64,000 nucleotides of DNA, from positions 868,001 to 932,000 of the forward strand of contig OZ037919.1 in the NCBI GenBank assembly GCA_964035575.1, in the 5' to 3' direction. Below the pieces are notes generated by a model. It was not told where the DNA came from. It ran no database searches and was given only the letters and a program-made list of their open reading frames with translations. Position 1 is the first letter of the stretch; each line of letters opens with the position of its first letter. The DNA comes from Rhynchopus sp. YZ270_cl-10 (taxonomy: Eukaryota > Euglenozoa > Diplonemea > Diplonemida > Diplonemidae). The position numbers were made by a program, and so were the translations under genes. Of the stretch, positions 19,693 to 33,900 are shown one piece after another.

Positions 19693-20319
19693 TTTCCCCC
19701 TTTTTTTTTGTTTTCTTTTTCTTTTTCTTTCCCCCACCAATTTTTTTTGAAGATTTTGCGCGCGTGCGAGGTATTCTACACGTTGCAAACCCTTTTCCCC
19801 CTGTTGCCTGTTCCCCCTACCCGCCCCTCTACACAAAAACGCCCTGCCACCCATGACATTGCCCAAAGGTGTGCTGCAACAGTTTTGTTGCAATTCAACA
19901 AGCTGCCTCGGAAAGGGCTTCTATGCGTGGCAGGGGTGTGGAGTGGCGTAGGCGGCGAAGACACATGCCCCTTCTCTTACCCACCCACCCCCTTCTTCCC
20001 TTCCCTTCTCTCCCCTTCCAGCCTGCATACCCAAGAGCTGCAGGGGTTTCCCCCGTTGTTTTCTTTGGATATATGTCACTATAGACATAAAAAGAAGTGC
20101 TGAAATACAGAACCAAAAAAGTGTACTTTTTGTTCCTTCGAAGCCTGCGCCTGTGGAGGAGAGAGAGGTGTTTGGCAGAATGTTCGGGGTTTTTTTTCAA
20201 ATGTTTTGAAAGACATGTGTGCAACGGAGAACAGCACATCATCCAAAGTTGTTTTTGTTTTCAAGGTGACCCAGGTCTGTGATGTTTAGGATCATCGGCT
20301 TACCAACCTATTTCTTTTG

Positions 20320-20365
20320 TTGGTGAGGTGCCTAAGCAAGAGAGGCTTAAGTTCATCTTATAAAC
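20320..20365 (+). repeat. Intergenic hairpin motif
   Basis: GAGGTGCCTAAGCAAGAGAGGCTTAAGTTCATCTTATAAAC-type copy: a CTAAGC/GCTTA stem followed by TTCATCTTATAAAC and a T-rich tract. Duplicated at 36290. Confidence 0.6.
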
Positions 20366-20626
20366 CTTTTTTCTTCGGCTGTGGTCGAATAATTTGGTTT
20401 TCCCCCCACCCTATTTTTTGTCGTTGGTCCCCTTGTGATCGATGGAAGAAAAAAAGCTCAGCTTTTTTTTTTGACTATTTTCTTGTTTTTTTTGCCACCC
20501 AGCATTGATGTGTGCTGTGCATGAGAAGCGCATGCATCTTGAAGTTCCCTCCACAACCCACCTTTTTTTTTACCAAGGTACACTGTCACGAGAGGGCGTT
20601 GTATTTCAAGTCTACCTTTTTTATTG

Positions 20627-20749
20627 GTGACTAAGCACGAGAGCCACAAAAAAAACACAAAAAAAACAAAAAAAACAAATGACTGATGAATAAACCAAAG
20701 AATAATCTAATCAGACTAAGCACGAGAGGCTTAGGGTCATCTTATAAAC
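20627..20749 (+). repeat. Intergenic hairpin motif with partial tandem duplication
   Basis: A first GGTGACTAAGCACGAGAG copy breaks into A-rich sequence. A complete copy (20712-20749) follows, ending GGGTCATCTTATAAAC. The other duplication block has only one copy here (36592), so about 75 bp was added in this copy. Confidence 0.6.
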
Positions 20750-21155
20750 TATTCTTCTTTTTTAGTGCAAAATAACTCAAAGGATGTGAATATGCCCATC
20801 ACGAGGCATTGAACCTTTCGAATATTTTGCCACTTTTAGAAAAAGATGTTTTTTTTTTCTTTTCTTATTTTGCTGCAGCTCAATAGTGTTATTCCACCAC
20901 AACCATGCCCAGCTTTATTCGCACCTGCCTTCAACGTTAGCTATCAGTCAATGACTGAACACTGTGCAAACGTAAAATGGAAGCAGAATGCAGAAGAAAG
21001 CCAGGTGAAGGGTTTATTTTATATTTTCTTTTCATTTTTTTTTTTCCCCTCTTTTCTTTTGAAAGTAGCTGACAAGAGGCTTTTATCCATCCCCTCTGCT
21101 GTGTCCATTTTGCCTCTGAAATCGATCACCCCTGCCAACCTCATCCTGACACACC

Positions 21156-21518
21156 ATGACATACCCAATTGGCGTATTTTCATTTTTTGCAGCTCTTTTC
21201 GTTGCAAACCCAGCTACCGCCAAGGAAAGGGTTTTCTGTGCTGTGCAGCAAACTTCTTCTTGTTCAGAGTGCAAACGAGCACACACCCAACCACCTGCTC
21301 CACCCTTCGCATTCCCGTTCCCTTTCCCTTCACCCCCTCATCCTAAACTCATTCCCTTTTTTCAAAACCAAATTCGAAGCAAAACGACCCTCATCCACCC
21401 ACCATTTTTCTTCAACTTTTCTCCTTTTATTTCTTCCGGTGATGAGGGGGAGAAGACGTACCCAGGGGAATCACCGGATGATAGAATGCGGGATCCAAAA
21501 GGCCAGGACACCGTATGA
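21156..21518 (+). CDS. Possible short secreted ORF or 5' remnant of a secreted-protein gene
   Basis: Starts with a convincing signal peptide (MTYPIGVFSFFAALFVANPA, cleavage about residue 22), then a short Cys motif (FCAVQQTSSCSECKR) and a Pro-rich tail that drifts into spacer-like sequence. The first ~50 codons are identical in the duplicate at 37310, but the tails differ, so only the N-terminal part is likely meaningful. It could be the first exon or the broken start of another member of the secreted family. It could also be a chance ORF preserved by the recent duplication. Confidence 0.3.
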   Translation: MTYPIGVFSFFAALFVANPATAKERVFCAVQQTSSCSECKRAHTQPPAPPFAFPFPFPSPPHPKLIPFFQNQIRSKTTLIHPPFFFNFSPFISSGDEGEKTYPGESPDDRMRDPKGQDTV

Positions 21519-21903
21519 GATATGTCATATTGGATGTATCGGCTTGCTTCACCTCTCTTGCCTTCTTCCCTCAAGCGTGGATGGCAGGAGACATACGGCA
21601 GACGAGGCTTGAGCAGCACGCCAACTCCCCTAAGCCGAGCTGAGACGCTTGCTGAACAGATATCCAACCCTACCGCAAGCAGAAGATATGGACTGCCCGA
21701 AAGTCACCACCGCCCTGAGTCGTGTGCGAGCACCTCCAAGTGCATGCAAGGAAGCTACAAGCCTTTCAGTGCTCTTCGAACCCTGTGCTCGTCCTCGGGT
21801 CTGACTTTGGAGAAGCTGCTACCGAAGCAGCAAGGTCACCGAGGGCGACGAGGGTTGCTATCGTCTCGTGTTGTACTGTGTCATGTAGTACTCAATAAAC
21901 CCA

Positions 21904-21913
21904 CGCCACACAG
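21904..21913 (+). promoter_or_regulatory. Putative splice acceptor upstream of giant gene 2
   Basis: CACGCCACACAG followed by ATCACATATTC, matching the junctions at 2704 and 5185 although the surrounding leaders differ. The start codon is 83 bp downstream. Confidence 0.5.
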
Positions 21914-21995
21914 ATCACATATTCTACAAAAAAAAAAAATATTGACACACGTTTGAGGGACAAAGAGAAGACACGCTAAGAGCGTCTCTGCGCTC

Positions 21996-24900
21996 ATGTT
22001 GTCGATTCTTGCCTGCCTTTCGCTGGCAACAGTTGATTGCTTTAATCGGGATTTACCTCAGGATGGATGTCCCTCTTACACGACCCTTGCTGATTGCGAA
22101 GTAGAAAAGACCAAGGACTCGGGCGTGCTGGGCTGCACGTGGTCGGTAATAGAAGGAAAATGTAAGCATGTGTGCAGTTTCTCGACCAGATATTATAGGC
22201 TGGCAAACGCTAACATCCATTTCAAGAAGACGAAATGCTACGAACAGCCGTCCACGATCGGGATGTGCGTGCACCCTGATTCCATGAACTTAGGTTCTGT
22301 CGAGCAGAACACGGTTTTATTGAAGGAGAAGACGGTGGACGACTATGTCAAATCAATCAGCAAACTCGCGGAAAAAAGGACTGTACCTTCTGACACGATG
22401 TACGACAAGGACGGGGTGGCTAAACTCAGCAACATGAAGGCGCTCAATGTAAAAATCGCACCATTAGGGAGAGTGGAGATCAGTATTCCCAATCCAATAG
22501 ACGGTGACGCGCTGCATCTGGGCACGACCTCATTAGCAATAACCCGGAAAGGGGATATAATCACTGCATCAAAAATCTCTCAGACGGCGATCGCGATTAA
22601 CTTTCCGGGTAATTTGAAAACATTTTCGTTGGTGAAGTACAAGGACGGGTTAAACATTAAGTTCCAGGCTGCAGAGCAGGATCGCGAGTCGACACGTAAG
22701 CTGTTAGTGAAGTATTCTTCTCCAGGCGCTGCTGGGAAGCCGGTAGGCAAGAGCGTGACTGTGGAGATGCACGCACCTATGTACTACGACTTCAGGCAGA
22801 TGATTACAACGGACGAACCTGACCGCATCCTGACTCCTGCCTTTAAGACAGTCAGCAACAAGAACATTTACTTCAAAACTGAGAACACGCTGATTTCGCT
22901 CCAAGCCCTCGCTAAAGCGACAGAGCTCCTGGACTCTGGCGAGGACGCTTCCATGGGGCTGTCGGATGCAAATGTGCTCGAAATTGAGAGGCTGTCCACC
23001 AGCACCAGCCCACCGCTTCAGTTCTGGGAGGAGGACGGCATGTTCGATATTCCATTCATTGGTTCCCTGCCAATAAATGGGGGCAAGACGTACACCCTGG
23101 AAGCCTCTACTGCAGACTACAACACAGCAGTAGAAGAGTTTACCTCTGAAGTCAGGGAACGTTCGGTCTCAGGTTCGTACAACCCTTTTGGCCGCTTTGC
23201 AACAGATGCTGAGATCAGGGTACGGTTCAAGATAGGCGAGGAGGAGCAGGAAGAGGTTTTGGCGAAGATACACAAGAACACCGACAGGCTCGAGAAAGGC
23301 AAGCAACTCGTACGCTACGTCAGGACAGTTGAAGAAATGGGCCCTGGATGGGTCTGTGTCTTCAGTGCGGCAGCTTTTGACATTTACCAGAAGCCTGGTG
23401 GCACAGATAGGTACAAGGTGCCTCCGTTCAATGACAGAGAAGAGCGCGATCCAATAGACTTTTCGCTTCAGACATGTAAGGCTCCTTCCGACACTGTTGA
23501 GTCCCGCGTCAAGCTGGGTGCTGGAACCGAGACTCCAGAGAGCGTGCGTGAATCTTACGCTAGGCGTCTCGGTGTGGGTCTCAACGGGAAGAACGGTGCT
23601 TCCAGGCTCTCCACGTCCAATGTTATGGGCGGTAAGTCAGCTAAAGATGTGGCTGAAGCTTGCATCAAAACAAAACCATTGAAGCAGCGCTACGAATGGC
23701 TGCATCGTGTCGGGCACAGTCTTGCTGGGAGACCAGCCGACAACGCGAAGAACCTGATGCTCGGGACGTACCATACCAACTCGCATATGATCACCTTCGA
23801 GACGCTTCTCTCACAACGCTACAAAGATTATGTCGGGGAACAAAGAATCCTCCGCACATCTGTGACGGAAGGAGACAAGCTCTTTGCCCCGAAGACTCTC
23901 GAGTACACAATCTACTCTTCCGCGAACGCCAAGCCTGTGGACTACATTGCGCAGCACACATTCGATTTGATGGGAACCCTGCGCCCCGCAGTGCTGCTGA
24001 ACGTCTTTGTGTACAATTACTTCCTGTATGCGTACGAGCCGCTTGCAGAACCCCCTATGATGCCCCAGACGCGTACATCTGATGCGGATCCTCCTTCCCC
24101 GGATGCTAAGCGATGGAAGGGCGACACGTCCTCCCGTGCTGCGGCTGTGCTGTCAACAGACACGTTGCTGCAGGCTGCGCTGGGGCTGAAGTCGCTGACG
24201 CCGCTGTCCGCTGTGGCCAGGGCCGACTTTGCTGCAGAGTACGCAACGATGGCGCTGCTGTTCCTGGACATGGACGCAACGTTCGCAGTGCCTGCGGTGG
24301 AGGCGTACACTGGCGCTGCTGTGGCGACGCTGGCGACGGGGGACGTGGCGCTGACAATGCACGCGCTGGTGGTGCCTGGGGACGAGCACTACTTTGCGGT
24401 GTTCCGTGCACAGGGGACAGAGTCGCTCCTGCCTGTGCTGCCTGGGCTGACGTTCTCGGAGCAGCGTCTGCTGGTGATGCGTGACGCTGAGGGCACGACC
24501 GAGGTGTACATGTCGTGCACGGCAGGGCTTGGGGATGCGTTTGCCTTTGTGCCTGGGCTGGCGGCGCAGGTGGGGTCGCAGTTCCTGAGCGCAGTGGATA
24601 TGACCTCGCCTGTGGCGGGGTGGTACAGCCTCGAAGGGCTCAACTTCGACGCGTACCTGCGGTTCCGTGCACCCGTGCCGCTGGCGAGCTCGCTGACACT
24701 GTTCTCTGCCGGCGGCGTGACGCTTCTCCTTGAGAACATGTGGGTGGGTGTCGGTGTGTTCACAGCAGGGACGACGAAGGACGTGAGTCCCTCGTTCACG
24801 GCACAGGGGATTCTGCGGTGGGGCACAGCGCAGGAGGACGAGGTGTCGTTGGGTGTGAACGGCGTGGTAAATGGTAAGGGCGGTGGCTCCTTCGGTGTGC

Positions 24901-27900
24901 AGGTTGGGCACTGGGTGCACCCCTTCGGCATTGACGTGACGGTGACGAAGGCAGAGATGGCGTTCGACCTCCCTTTCACAGAGGCGGAGATGCAGGTGTC
25001 GCTGGATCTGTGCAACATCGAGCTGGCAGGGGCGTACTCCACCACAGAAGGGGTGGCGCTGCGTGGTGAGGCAACGTGCGACATGCAGCTGGCAGACGTG
25101 GGTGCGTGGTTCGGTGAGCAGGTGAACACTGCCACGGGGCTGGACATCCCTGCTGAGATGCCGGACATGACGATCACGTCGCTCGGTATGTCGGTGTGCA
25201 CGTCACCGGATGGACATGTTTTCGCAAGCGGTGCGTCGTGTGCGTCGGGAGTGCACCTGTGGGGGACGGCAGTGACACCGGGGGGTGCAGCGGTGGCAGT
25301 GCGTGCGTCGATGGACCGCAGCCGCTTCAGCTTTGCGGCCACTGTTACAGACTTTGCGGTGACGGACACGATTGTGCTGAAGAGTGCGCACCTGGAATTC
25401 TCTCTTGGGGGCGGTGTGCCTGCTGTGGTGCAGCTGTCGGCATCGTTGGCCCTGTCCTCTGTGTCGCTGTGGGTTGAGGGTGAGTACGAGGCCGGGAGTG
25501 TGTTCCTGCAGGCAGGGATCAGCGACGTCACGCTTGAGGACATTGTGGCGCTTGGTGCGGAGCTGACTGGCGGGAGCGTGTTCACAGTGCCGAGCGACAT
25601 GCCGGACCTGACGCTGACGACGCTGGAGCTGTCTGTGTGCACGTTCGAGGCGGACGCACGATGCACGAAGGGGGTGACTGTGCACGGTGCTGCGACGCTG
25701 GAGGGGGTTGCGGTGGACCTGGTCATCACCATCACACCTGAGGAGATCAGCTTTGTTGGGACTGCAGCAGACGTTGCGATTGGGGAGCTGACTGTGGACA
25801 CCCTGGCCTTGTCGGTGACGTTCCCGAGGGGCGGCGGGGCAGGGTCGGTAGCGCTGACTGCGGCGGGGGCTCTGCAGGTGACGGACACTGTGGGGTTGAC
25901 GTTGGAGGGGGCGTACTCGAAGGCGGACGGGTACTCGCTGACGGGGGGCGTGGACGGGGCGGTGAAGGTGCGCGACCTGGTGGGTGCACTGTACGCGCCT
26001 GCCCGAGGTGGCAGCGGTGCGGACACACCGACCCTGAGCAACCTGCAGGCAACGCTGACGAAAACAACGAGCCCTGCCACGTTTTCTGTGTCTGCGTCTG
26101 GGGAGGTGACACACATGACACTGGCGGGGATGTACGCTGCAGTCACGGGGGACACCTTCCCTGATGTGTTCCCCGGCCTTGGAGACCTGGGTCTGTCAGG
26201 TGCGGTGGTGTCGGTTGCGATTGAGGACGGCGGGGTGGCGGTGTCTGTGGCGACGACGACGCCCATGAGTGTGCCGCTCTTCGGTGGTGAGGCAACACTC
26301 TCGTTGGAAGGCGCACGCAACAACCGGGGCGAGGTCTCTGCTGTCGGTGCGCTGACGTGGGAGGCCGACAGCGAGGACAGCAACTTTGCGATGCGCAGCC
26401 CCGAAGGCAAGGGCCTGTCGATCAGCGCCGGGTACTTGGGCGGCGGGGTCGGTGTGCAAGCGTCGCTGCCGCTGATGATCTGCATCCACGACTGCAGCAA
26501 GCCGCAGGCGGAGAAGCAGATTGTATACATCATCGGGGAGCTTGGGATTGAGATGAGTGGACAGGATGTGATGCTTGCTGGGTCGCTGGAGATGCAGGGG
26601 AAGCTGACGAAGCTGTTTGGGGTGCCGATTCTGCATGTTGCGGACGTGCTGGTGGCCATCAAGGTGGAGCTGCGGACGCGGCGTGTGGACGAGGTGAAGC
26701 TGGCGGGGAAGCTGGAGCTTGGGACGATGGACAACTGTGCGGTGGCGACAAGCACACGGTGCATCCGTGCTGAGGGGCGGCTGGAGATCTACACGTCTGC
26801 ACCGCAGAACAACCTTGTGGAGCTGAAGATCAACTCGCTGACGCTGGGGAACATGTGGGACGTGGCTGGGGACTGGATCACAGTACTGCAGTCGATCCCG
26901 ATGCCGTCTATCCTGCGTGACCTTGGGATCCAGTACCTTGAGAAGCCTGGGCTGGTGTGTCCGGACCAGAACAACGAGGACTGCTTTGCACTGCTGCGCT
27001 ACAAGGCGTCTGAGGGGCTGACAATCAAGGGGCAGCTGAACTTCTGGTTTGGGATGAAGTTTGGTTTGGATCTGCGGGTGGGCCCGTCGGAGTTCTTCCT
27101 GCGTGCAACGCTGCAGGACATGACCTTGTTTGGGCTGTTCGAAATCAAGGACGTGCTGCTTGAGATCACAGACGCACCAAGCTTCAAGCTTAAGGGTGCG
27201 CTCTCTGTGAAGATGCTTCCGATGAGCGCCTCGCTGGACGCAACAGTGAACTCGGAAGGCATTGAGTTCCACACAGAGGTGAGCTTCTTCAACTTCATCA
27301 AGCCCAAGGTGGACGTGAGCATCTCCTTTGTGCGGAACGACTTCAGCATTGCGATCCACGACTTCAGCGTCGGTGTTGTGAACATCAACGACATTGTGGT
27401 CAAGAGCAACGACGCTGTGGGGTTCGTCCTGAAGGCAGATGTGTCGTTCATGTACTTCCTGAGCCTGTCTGTGGATGTGGCGATCAACGACCATGAGGCC
27501 TCGTTCACCGCTACAGTGAAGACACCTGTCATGAACGTCGGGTGCACGGCTGTGTCGCAGACGGGGAGCGACAGCTTCAGCCTCAGCTTTTCCTTTGAGT
27601 TTGTTCTGTTTGAGAACCTTGCGAAGGCTGCGAAGGCAGTTGGGAAGGCGATTGTGGCTGTGGGGAAGGCCATCGGGAAGGCGTTTGCTGCTGTCGGGAA
27701 CTTCATTGGCGGCCTGTTTGGGAAGAAGGAGGTGTACGACACACCTGCACAGCGCGCCGCATGCAATCAGCGTCGTATCAACGAACAGTCGCTGTACTCG
27801 ATCCTCCACTACTTCACTGCGGAGGCCCTTGGGGACCAGGATCTGGACCCCGAGTATCTGCTTGACCAGATGGAGTCGCACCGCATGCACACAAGGTACA

Positions 27901-30900
27901 TCAACCTGGCGGCGTACCAGCACACCTCGGACTACGCACAGCTGCGTCACAACCATTACAACCTGAACAGCTACTTCGTGCTTCAAGGAGGGAACTTCCC
28001 TGCCTCCTTCTGCCACGGTGTGACGGTGGACACAATCTACGGCTGCCAGGTGGAACAGGACGACGGGAAGGACGACAACGACTGGCTGGTGCTGACCTCC
28101 CCACAGGGCGCGAACCCGAACAACATGAACTGGATGGACTGCGTTGCTGCGGACGCGACACGCTACAAGGGGATGTACGACGCGGCGAAGGCGATGGTAG
28201 ACGACAAGCGGCGCATGCAGCAGTCCGTGCTCGACGCACAGGGGAAGAGTGGCGACCTTGTTGCCCTTGGGGAGAGCGCAGACCCGGACACGAGCCAGTT
28301 TGTGCCGAAGCATGTGCCGAAGTGGTTCAACACGACGATGGGGCACTCGACGGCAGGAGCGGCATACAGAGACGCGTCGGTGCAGGCAATCATCAACTCG
28401 TTTGGCCCTGCAGAGAGCCTCGGCCTGCAGGCGGAGGTGCGCACGTTGACGGACCAGGGGGAGCTTCTCGGGGAGATGGTGTCTGTGGCAGGAGTGCTGG
28501 ACCTGAACCACTGGGAGGACCTGGAGGGGACGCTGCTTGCGGCAGAGCAGGCGATCACGGAGAAGATGTGGGACGTGGTGCACAAGGGGAAGGCGGTGTT
28601 GCAGGAGCTGAAGGACAGTCTGCCTGCGCACCACACGACGCTGATTGCAACGGTGGAGACGATTGTGACGGACACTGCTGCCGAGCTGGACACGATTGTT
28701 GCAGAGGCGGCTGCAGAGACGCCGCCACAGGCTGTCACGGTGGGTGTGGATGGGAACAAGGTGTCGATCCTCACAGCAGGCAGTCCCGACGAGCTGAGTG
28801 GTGCTGCCTCTGTGGCCACCATGGTCGCAGCGACGGAGGCGAAGCTGGTGATCGCACACGACGTGGTACGGTGCGGGCCTGTGGCGAAGACGCACACCGT
28901 CGAAGAGGTGCCAGCGTTTGCCGTGTCGGGACGCCCACCATGCGGGTCGCTCTACCTGAAGGTGGTGTGGACGGTGTCGGACACCTGCGGGCAGACTGCG
29001 TGGGTCGACCAGTTTGTGGTTGTCGGCCCTGCCTACACAGACGCAACCGGGTGGGTGTCGACGCCGCCGGCACGTGTCGACTTCACAATGGCAGGGTTTG
29101 CGGACGTGGCGGCCACTGCACCAGAGGCACACTCGCATCTGGCGGTGGGGACGTACAGGAAGACGCTTGCACACCGGGTGTGGATGGAGGAGTCGGCTGC
29201 AGCGCTGGTTGCGGGGACGTGCGAGTGGCGGTACACAAGAACCTGGTTTGCGGCGGTGACAACGGCGGAGGGTGGGTTCTGCCGCACACCCACGCAGCTG
29301 CGCTACACACAGGAGGTTGTGGTTGCGAACGACCTGTCCTGGTTCACGCCGACAGTGGCAGTCCCGAGCATCACGCTGCTCTACGACCACAGGACAACAC
29401 CTGCAGCACAGTTCACTGCGCCTCCCCTGCTCACTGCCGTGCAGCCGACGTACACTGCTGCGCAGGCGTCCAAGGGGCTGCGGTACACATACGACCTCTC
29501 GCACACGGACGTGCTGGACGACCCCGTCGTGGGCCCCGTGACACGGACCTGGGTGGTGTCTGCTGCGCAGTGCGGGGTCTCTGGCCTCGGCCCACTGACG
29601 TTGACGCAGCGTCTCACGATTGTGTTCCCTGAGCCTGAGCTGGGCCCTGCCGTGCCGCAGACGTTTGGGTGTGGGGAGACGCAGGTGCACACGAAGCCGC
29701 ACGTGACCTCGAAGGTGGATGTGTGCGGGCCTGTGACGGTGCGCATTGTGGGAACAGCAGCAACATCGAACCCAGACCCGCTGGTGCCAAGCCTCTGCGG
29801 GTCGCGCTACGAGACAGTCTCGTGGCAGGCCTTCCACCGTGCTGCGTGCGGGGGTGTGGGGAGCAGCGTTGTGTCGCAGCTGGTGACGGTGGTGCCGCAG
29901 TTCGCACACACACCGACGGCGGATGTCACTGTGCACACGACGAGTGCGCTGGCCCCTGCAAGCACTGGGGGTGCAGCTGTGCAGGGTGGTGCCTGCGCAA
30001 CGCCGCTTGCAGTGACCTACGCAGACACAGCAAGCGCAGACGACGGGGCCTGTGGGCAGTGGACAGTGCGGCGAGAGTGGACGCTCGCACCGACAGGCGT
30101 GCCGACGCCACCCGGGTGTGTGCCGCTGACGCACATACAGCACATCCACGTGGAGGACCTGGAGGCGCCCGTGTGGACGCACACACCTGACGCAGCTGTG
30201 GTGGTGCCGTTCTTTGAGAACTGGCGTGCGGCACACCCTGTGCCACGTGCAGTAGAGACACCGCACGCAGACATGGTGGCGCTTGGGATCGGGGTGTCGC
30301 ACCCGACGTACCTGACTTCGGAGGACGCTGTGGTGAGGCCGTGGATGGACGCTGTTGTGGAGGGGACGTGCCGGGAGCGTGGGCTGGCGACACTGCACCG
30401 CACGTGGACGGCGGGCGACCGCTGCGGGAACGAGGCGACCTTCACACAGGAGGTGATGCTGCAGCACCCGCCGGCAGCGCTGACCTCGACACAGGTGTGG
30501 GACGCTGGGGCGGGGCTGCTCGCCTACGCGGCAGGTGTGGACCAGCTCCCTTCTGTGTGTGATGCAGGGAAGCTTGTGTCGACGGCAGGTGCGTACGACG
30601 CGCTGGACGGCCTGCAGCAGGCGGAGGAGCCTGCGTGCGACGTGTGGGATGCGCACGGGTGCAGGCGTCTGTCGGCACACATGGGTGCGGACGTTGTGGC
30701 TGTGCACCAGGTGCGCCCTGAGTTTGCGACCTTCCCGCCCGACGCAACGACGTACACGAACAGCACGCTTGATGCCTACGACGTGGCGGGCGGCCTTGGG
30801 TACCCAACAGGGGAGGCGTACTGCGCAACACCGTTCCACATCTGGCATCGCGACGAGGCACCGGTGCTGGTGGCGTGCGGTGTGTGGACGATCAACAGGG

Positions 30901-33900
30901 TCTGGAAGGTGCAGCCACACTACCAGGACTGCGGGACCGGGGACGACTACCCTGCAAGCCTGACACGTGAGCGTGTGCAGGTGATCACCGTGCACGACGT
31001 GTTTGCACCGCAGTTCGCCTCGACGCCGGCAGCTGAGGTGGCGGTGGCGTTCCTGAACGACTACGGTCCGTCTGTGGCCGGTGTGCCGACGGTTGTGGAC
31101 GTGGCGACGCACGCAGACATGGCGGCACTGAACCTGACGTCGTACCGCATCAACCTGACCTTTGCCGACACGGTGGCCTTCAGCGCTGCGGGTGCTGCGG
31201 GCTGCACGGACGGGCTTGCGGTGGTGGAGCGCACGTGGACGACAGAGGACAGGTGTGGGTCTGCGGATAGCTGGAGGCAGACGATCCGCATTGAGCACCC
31301 GCGTCGTGGTGGTGGTGCTGGTGGTGCGGACGAGGAGAGCACGGGTGTGATGGGGCACGCGTCTGGGTTCAAGGTGTTCTCTGTCGGAGACGTGGCGGCG
31401 GTGGATGTGGCTGCCGGGAACGGTGCTGTGGGGACACAGGGCGACGTTGTGCTGCGGCGGTCTGTGTTCGGACCTGCGACAGCTGCGCGTCCCGAGCACG
31501 CTGCGACACTTGCAGACAACGCGACGGAGCAGTGCGGGGCTGCGGTGGTGGACCTCACGGACGTGGTGGACGAGCTTGCTGAGTTCTCAGACTCGCTGCT
31601 GATGCTGCCTGCGAACCTGTGCACGGGGCCGAAGCTTGTGGAGTGTGTGCGCCCTGAGCTGACGACGTCGTGCAGTGTTGTGGCGAACACGACTGCGCCG
31701 CTTGCGGAGGCAGTGGTGGACGCTGCCGACAACCTGACGCTGGTGGGGGAGGGACAGGTGTACAACTTCTTCACAATTGACCTGGACACGTGGCTGGTGA
31801 AGCAGGAGGTGGAGCAGCGGTCGTGGTGGGACGGGAAGCCGTGGTGGGAGCACGGGGTCGGGAAGGACACACCTGTGCAGAAGCCCTTCATGCGTGTGCG
31901 TGCAGGCGGGTTTGTGTTTGTGAACGTTGTGTACGAAGGCATGAGTGGGGACGAGGACACGCTGCGCGACACGCTGTTTGAGGGGGAGAGCCTGGGGCCC
32001 GACTTTGTGCTCTTCAACATGAAGCAGCTGTGCAGCAGCAACAGCAGACACGCAGACTGCCACCACCACAGCTGGCACACGTACCCGTGGCACCACCTTG
32101 CCTGGGGGCAGCTCAGACACACCTTCGCAAGTCTTCAGTACGGCCACCACAGCAACCGCCTCAACCTTGTCAACGTGTCGCTACCCGGCACACTCCTGAC
32201 ACAGGACAGCTATGTGTCTGTGAGTGTTCTTGACTCTGAGGTGTTTGGGCAGGTTGTGTCTGCAGGTGCCAGGCTTGAGCTTGCCACCACACGTTTCCAC
32301 TGCAACCTGTTTGTGGCCAATGCTGTTTGCGATGCTGCCCACACTTGTCCGCCGCCAACATCAGCACCAACAGCGGCACCCGTGCCAGTGCCCACTCCCA
32401 CATGTGACCCAACACCTCTGCCTGCTGTGGACGGCTGGATTGAGTATCCTTGTGTGGACCACGTGAAGGATGTGCCCTACTCGCAGCAAGACCTGATCAA
32501 TGGTGCCGGTGTTGCCTTGTACGATGCTGCCGGCCCTCTGCCGTACTGCCAGGGTATTTGCTTGTCTGATGCTGAGTGTGTCGGATTCCACCACCACAAG
32601 CACGCCAACGGACATGAAGTGTGTGCTTTCTACACCTCCATCACAACATTTGCGAACCCAAACCTGCAGAACGGCACTGGTGGTGTTCTGATGGAACGTG
32701 AGGTGACCGTACCACCGACACCGACTCCATGTGACCCAACACCTCTGCCTGCTGTGGACGGCTGGATTGAGTATCCTTGTGTGGACCACGTGAAGGATGT
32801 GCCCTACTCACAGCAAGACCTGATCAACGGTGCTGGTGTTGCCTTGTACGATGCTGCCGGCCCTCTGCCGTACTGCCAGGGTATTTGCTTGTCTGATGCT
32901 GAGTGTGTCGGATTCCACCACCACAAGCATGCCAACGGACATGAAGTGTGTGCTTTCTACACCTCCATCACAACATTTGTGAACCCAAACCTGCAGAACG
33001 GCACTGGTGGTGTTCTGATGGAACGTGAGGTGACCGCACCACCAACACCGACTCCATGTGACCCAACACCTCTGCCTGCTGTGGACGGCTGGATTGAGTA
33101 CCCCTGTGTGGACCACGTGAAGGATGTGCCTTACTCACAGCAAGACCTGATCAACGGTGCCGGTGTTGCCTTGTACGATGCTGCTGGCCCTCTGCCGTAC
33201 TGCCAGGGTATTTGCTTGTCTGATGCTGAGTGTGTCGGATTCCACCACCACAAGCACGCCAACGGACATGAAGTGTGTGCTTTCTACACCTCCATCACAA
33301 CATTTGTGAACCCAAACCTGCAGAACGGCACTGGTGGTGTTCTGATGGAACGTGAGGTGACCGCACCACCAACACCGACTGCGTGTGACCCAACACCTCT
33401 GCCTGCTGTGGACGGCTGGATTGAGTACCCCTGTGTGGACCACGTGAAGGATGTGCCTTACTCACAGCAAGACCTGATCAACGGTGCCGGTGTTGCCTTG
33501 TACGATGCTGCTGGCCCTCTGCCGTACTGCCAGGGTATTTGCTTGTCTGATGCTGAGTGTGTCGGATTCCACCACCACAAGCATGCCAACGGACATGAAG
33601 TGTGTGCTTTCTACACCTCCAGCACAACATTTGCGAACCCAAACCTGCAGAACGGCACTGGTGGTGTTTTGATGGAACGTGAGGTGACCGTACCACCAAC
33701 ACCCACTCCATGTGACCCAACACCTCTGCCTGCTGTGGACGGCTGGATTGAGTATCCCTGTGTGGACCACGTGAAGGATGTGCCCTACTCACAGCAAGAC
33801 CTGATCAACGGTGCTGGTGTTGCCTTGTACGATGCTGCCGGCCCTCTGCCGTACTGCCAGGGTATTTGCTTGTCTGATGCTGAGTGTGTCGGATTCCACC

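Larger units (their letters stand above)
8585..21305. repeat. Segmental duplication block, copy 1
   Basis: From 8585 this copy matches 25404 onward at a constant offset of 16819. No mismatch was found up to 16234, and translations agree in both sense and antisense frames. After that there are scattered differences in the PAN-like repeats and the 3' flank. Immediately left of 8585 the genes are clearly diverged. The right limit is where the flanks stop matching (GCTCCACCC at 21305 and 37459). The main indels are the 865-bp element at 18828 and a ~75-bp partial duplication near 20637, both here only. Confidence 0.9.
19698..21904. other. Spacer between giant genes
   Basis: About 2.2 kb, of which the part to 21305 is duplicated at 35644-37459. 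It holds hairpin motifs (20320 and 20712), long T runs, and a possible exon at about 20877-21004. That exon would read NSVIPPQPCPALFAP..., between a TTTTGCTGCAG acceptor and a GTGAAG donor; the second copy of this frame is closed. From 21430 to 21900 there is unique sequence with no recognised gene. An ORF at 21522-21956 has no recognisable motif and runs into the splice-site region of the next gene, so it is not called. Confidence 0.55.

Noticed and set aside
21522-21956. 144-codon ORF upstream of giant 2
   Set aside because: Low-complexity Ser/Arg composition, runs through a putative splice acceptor and A-rich leader; no motif.
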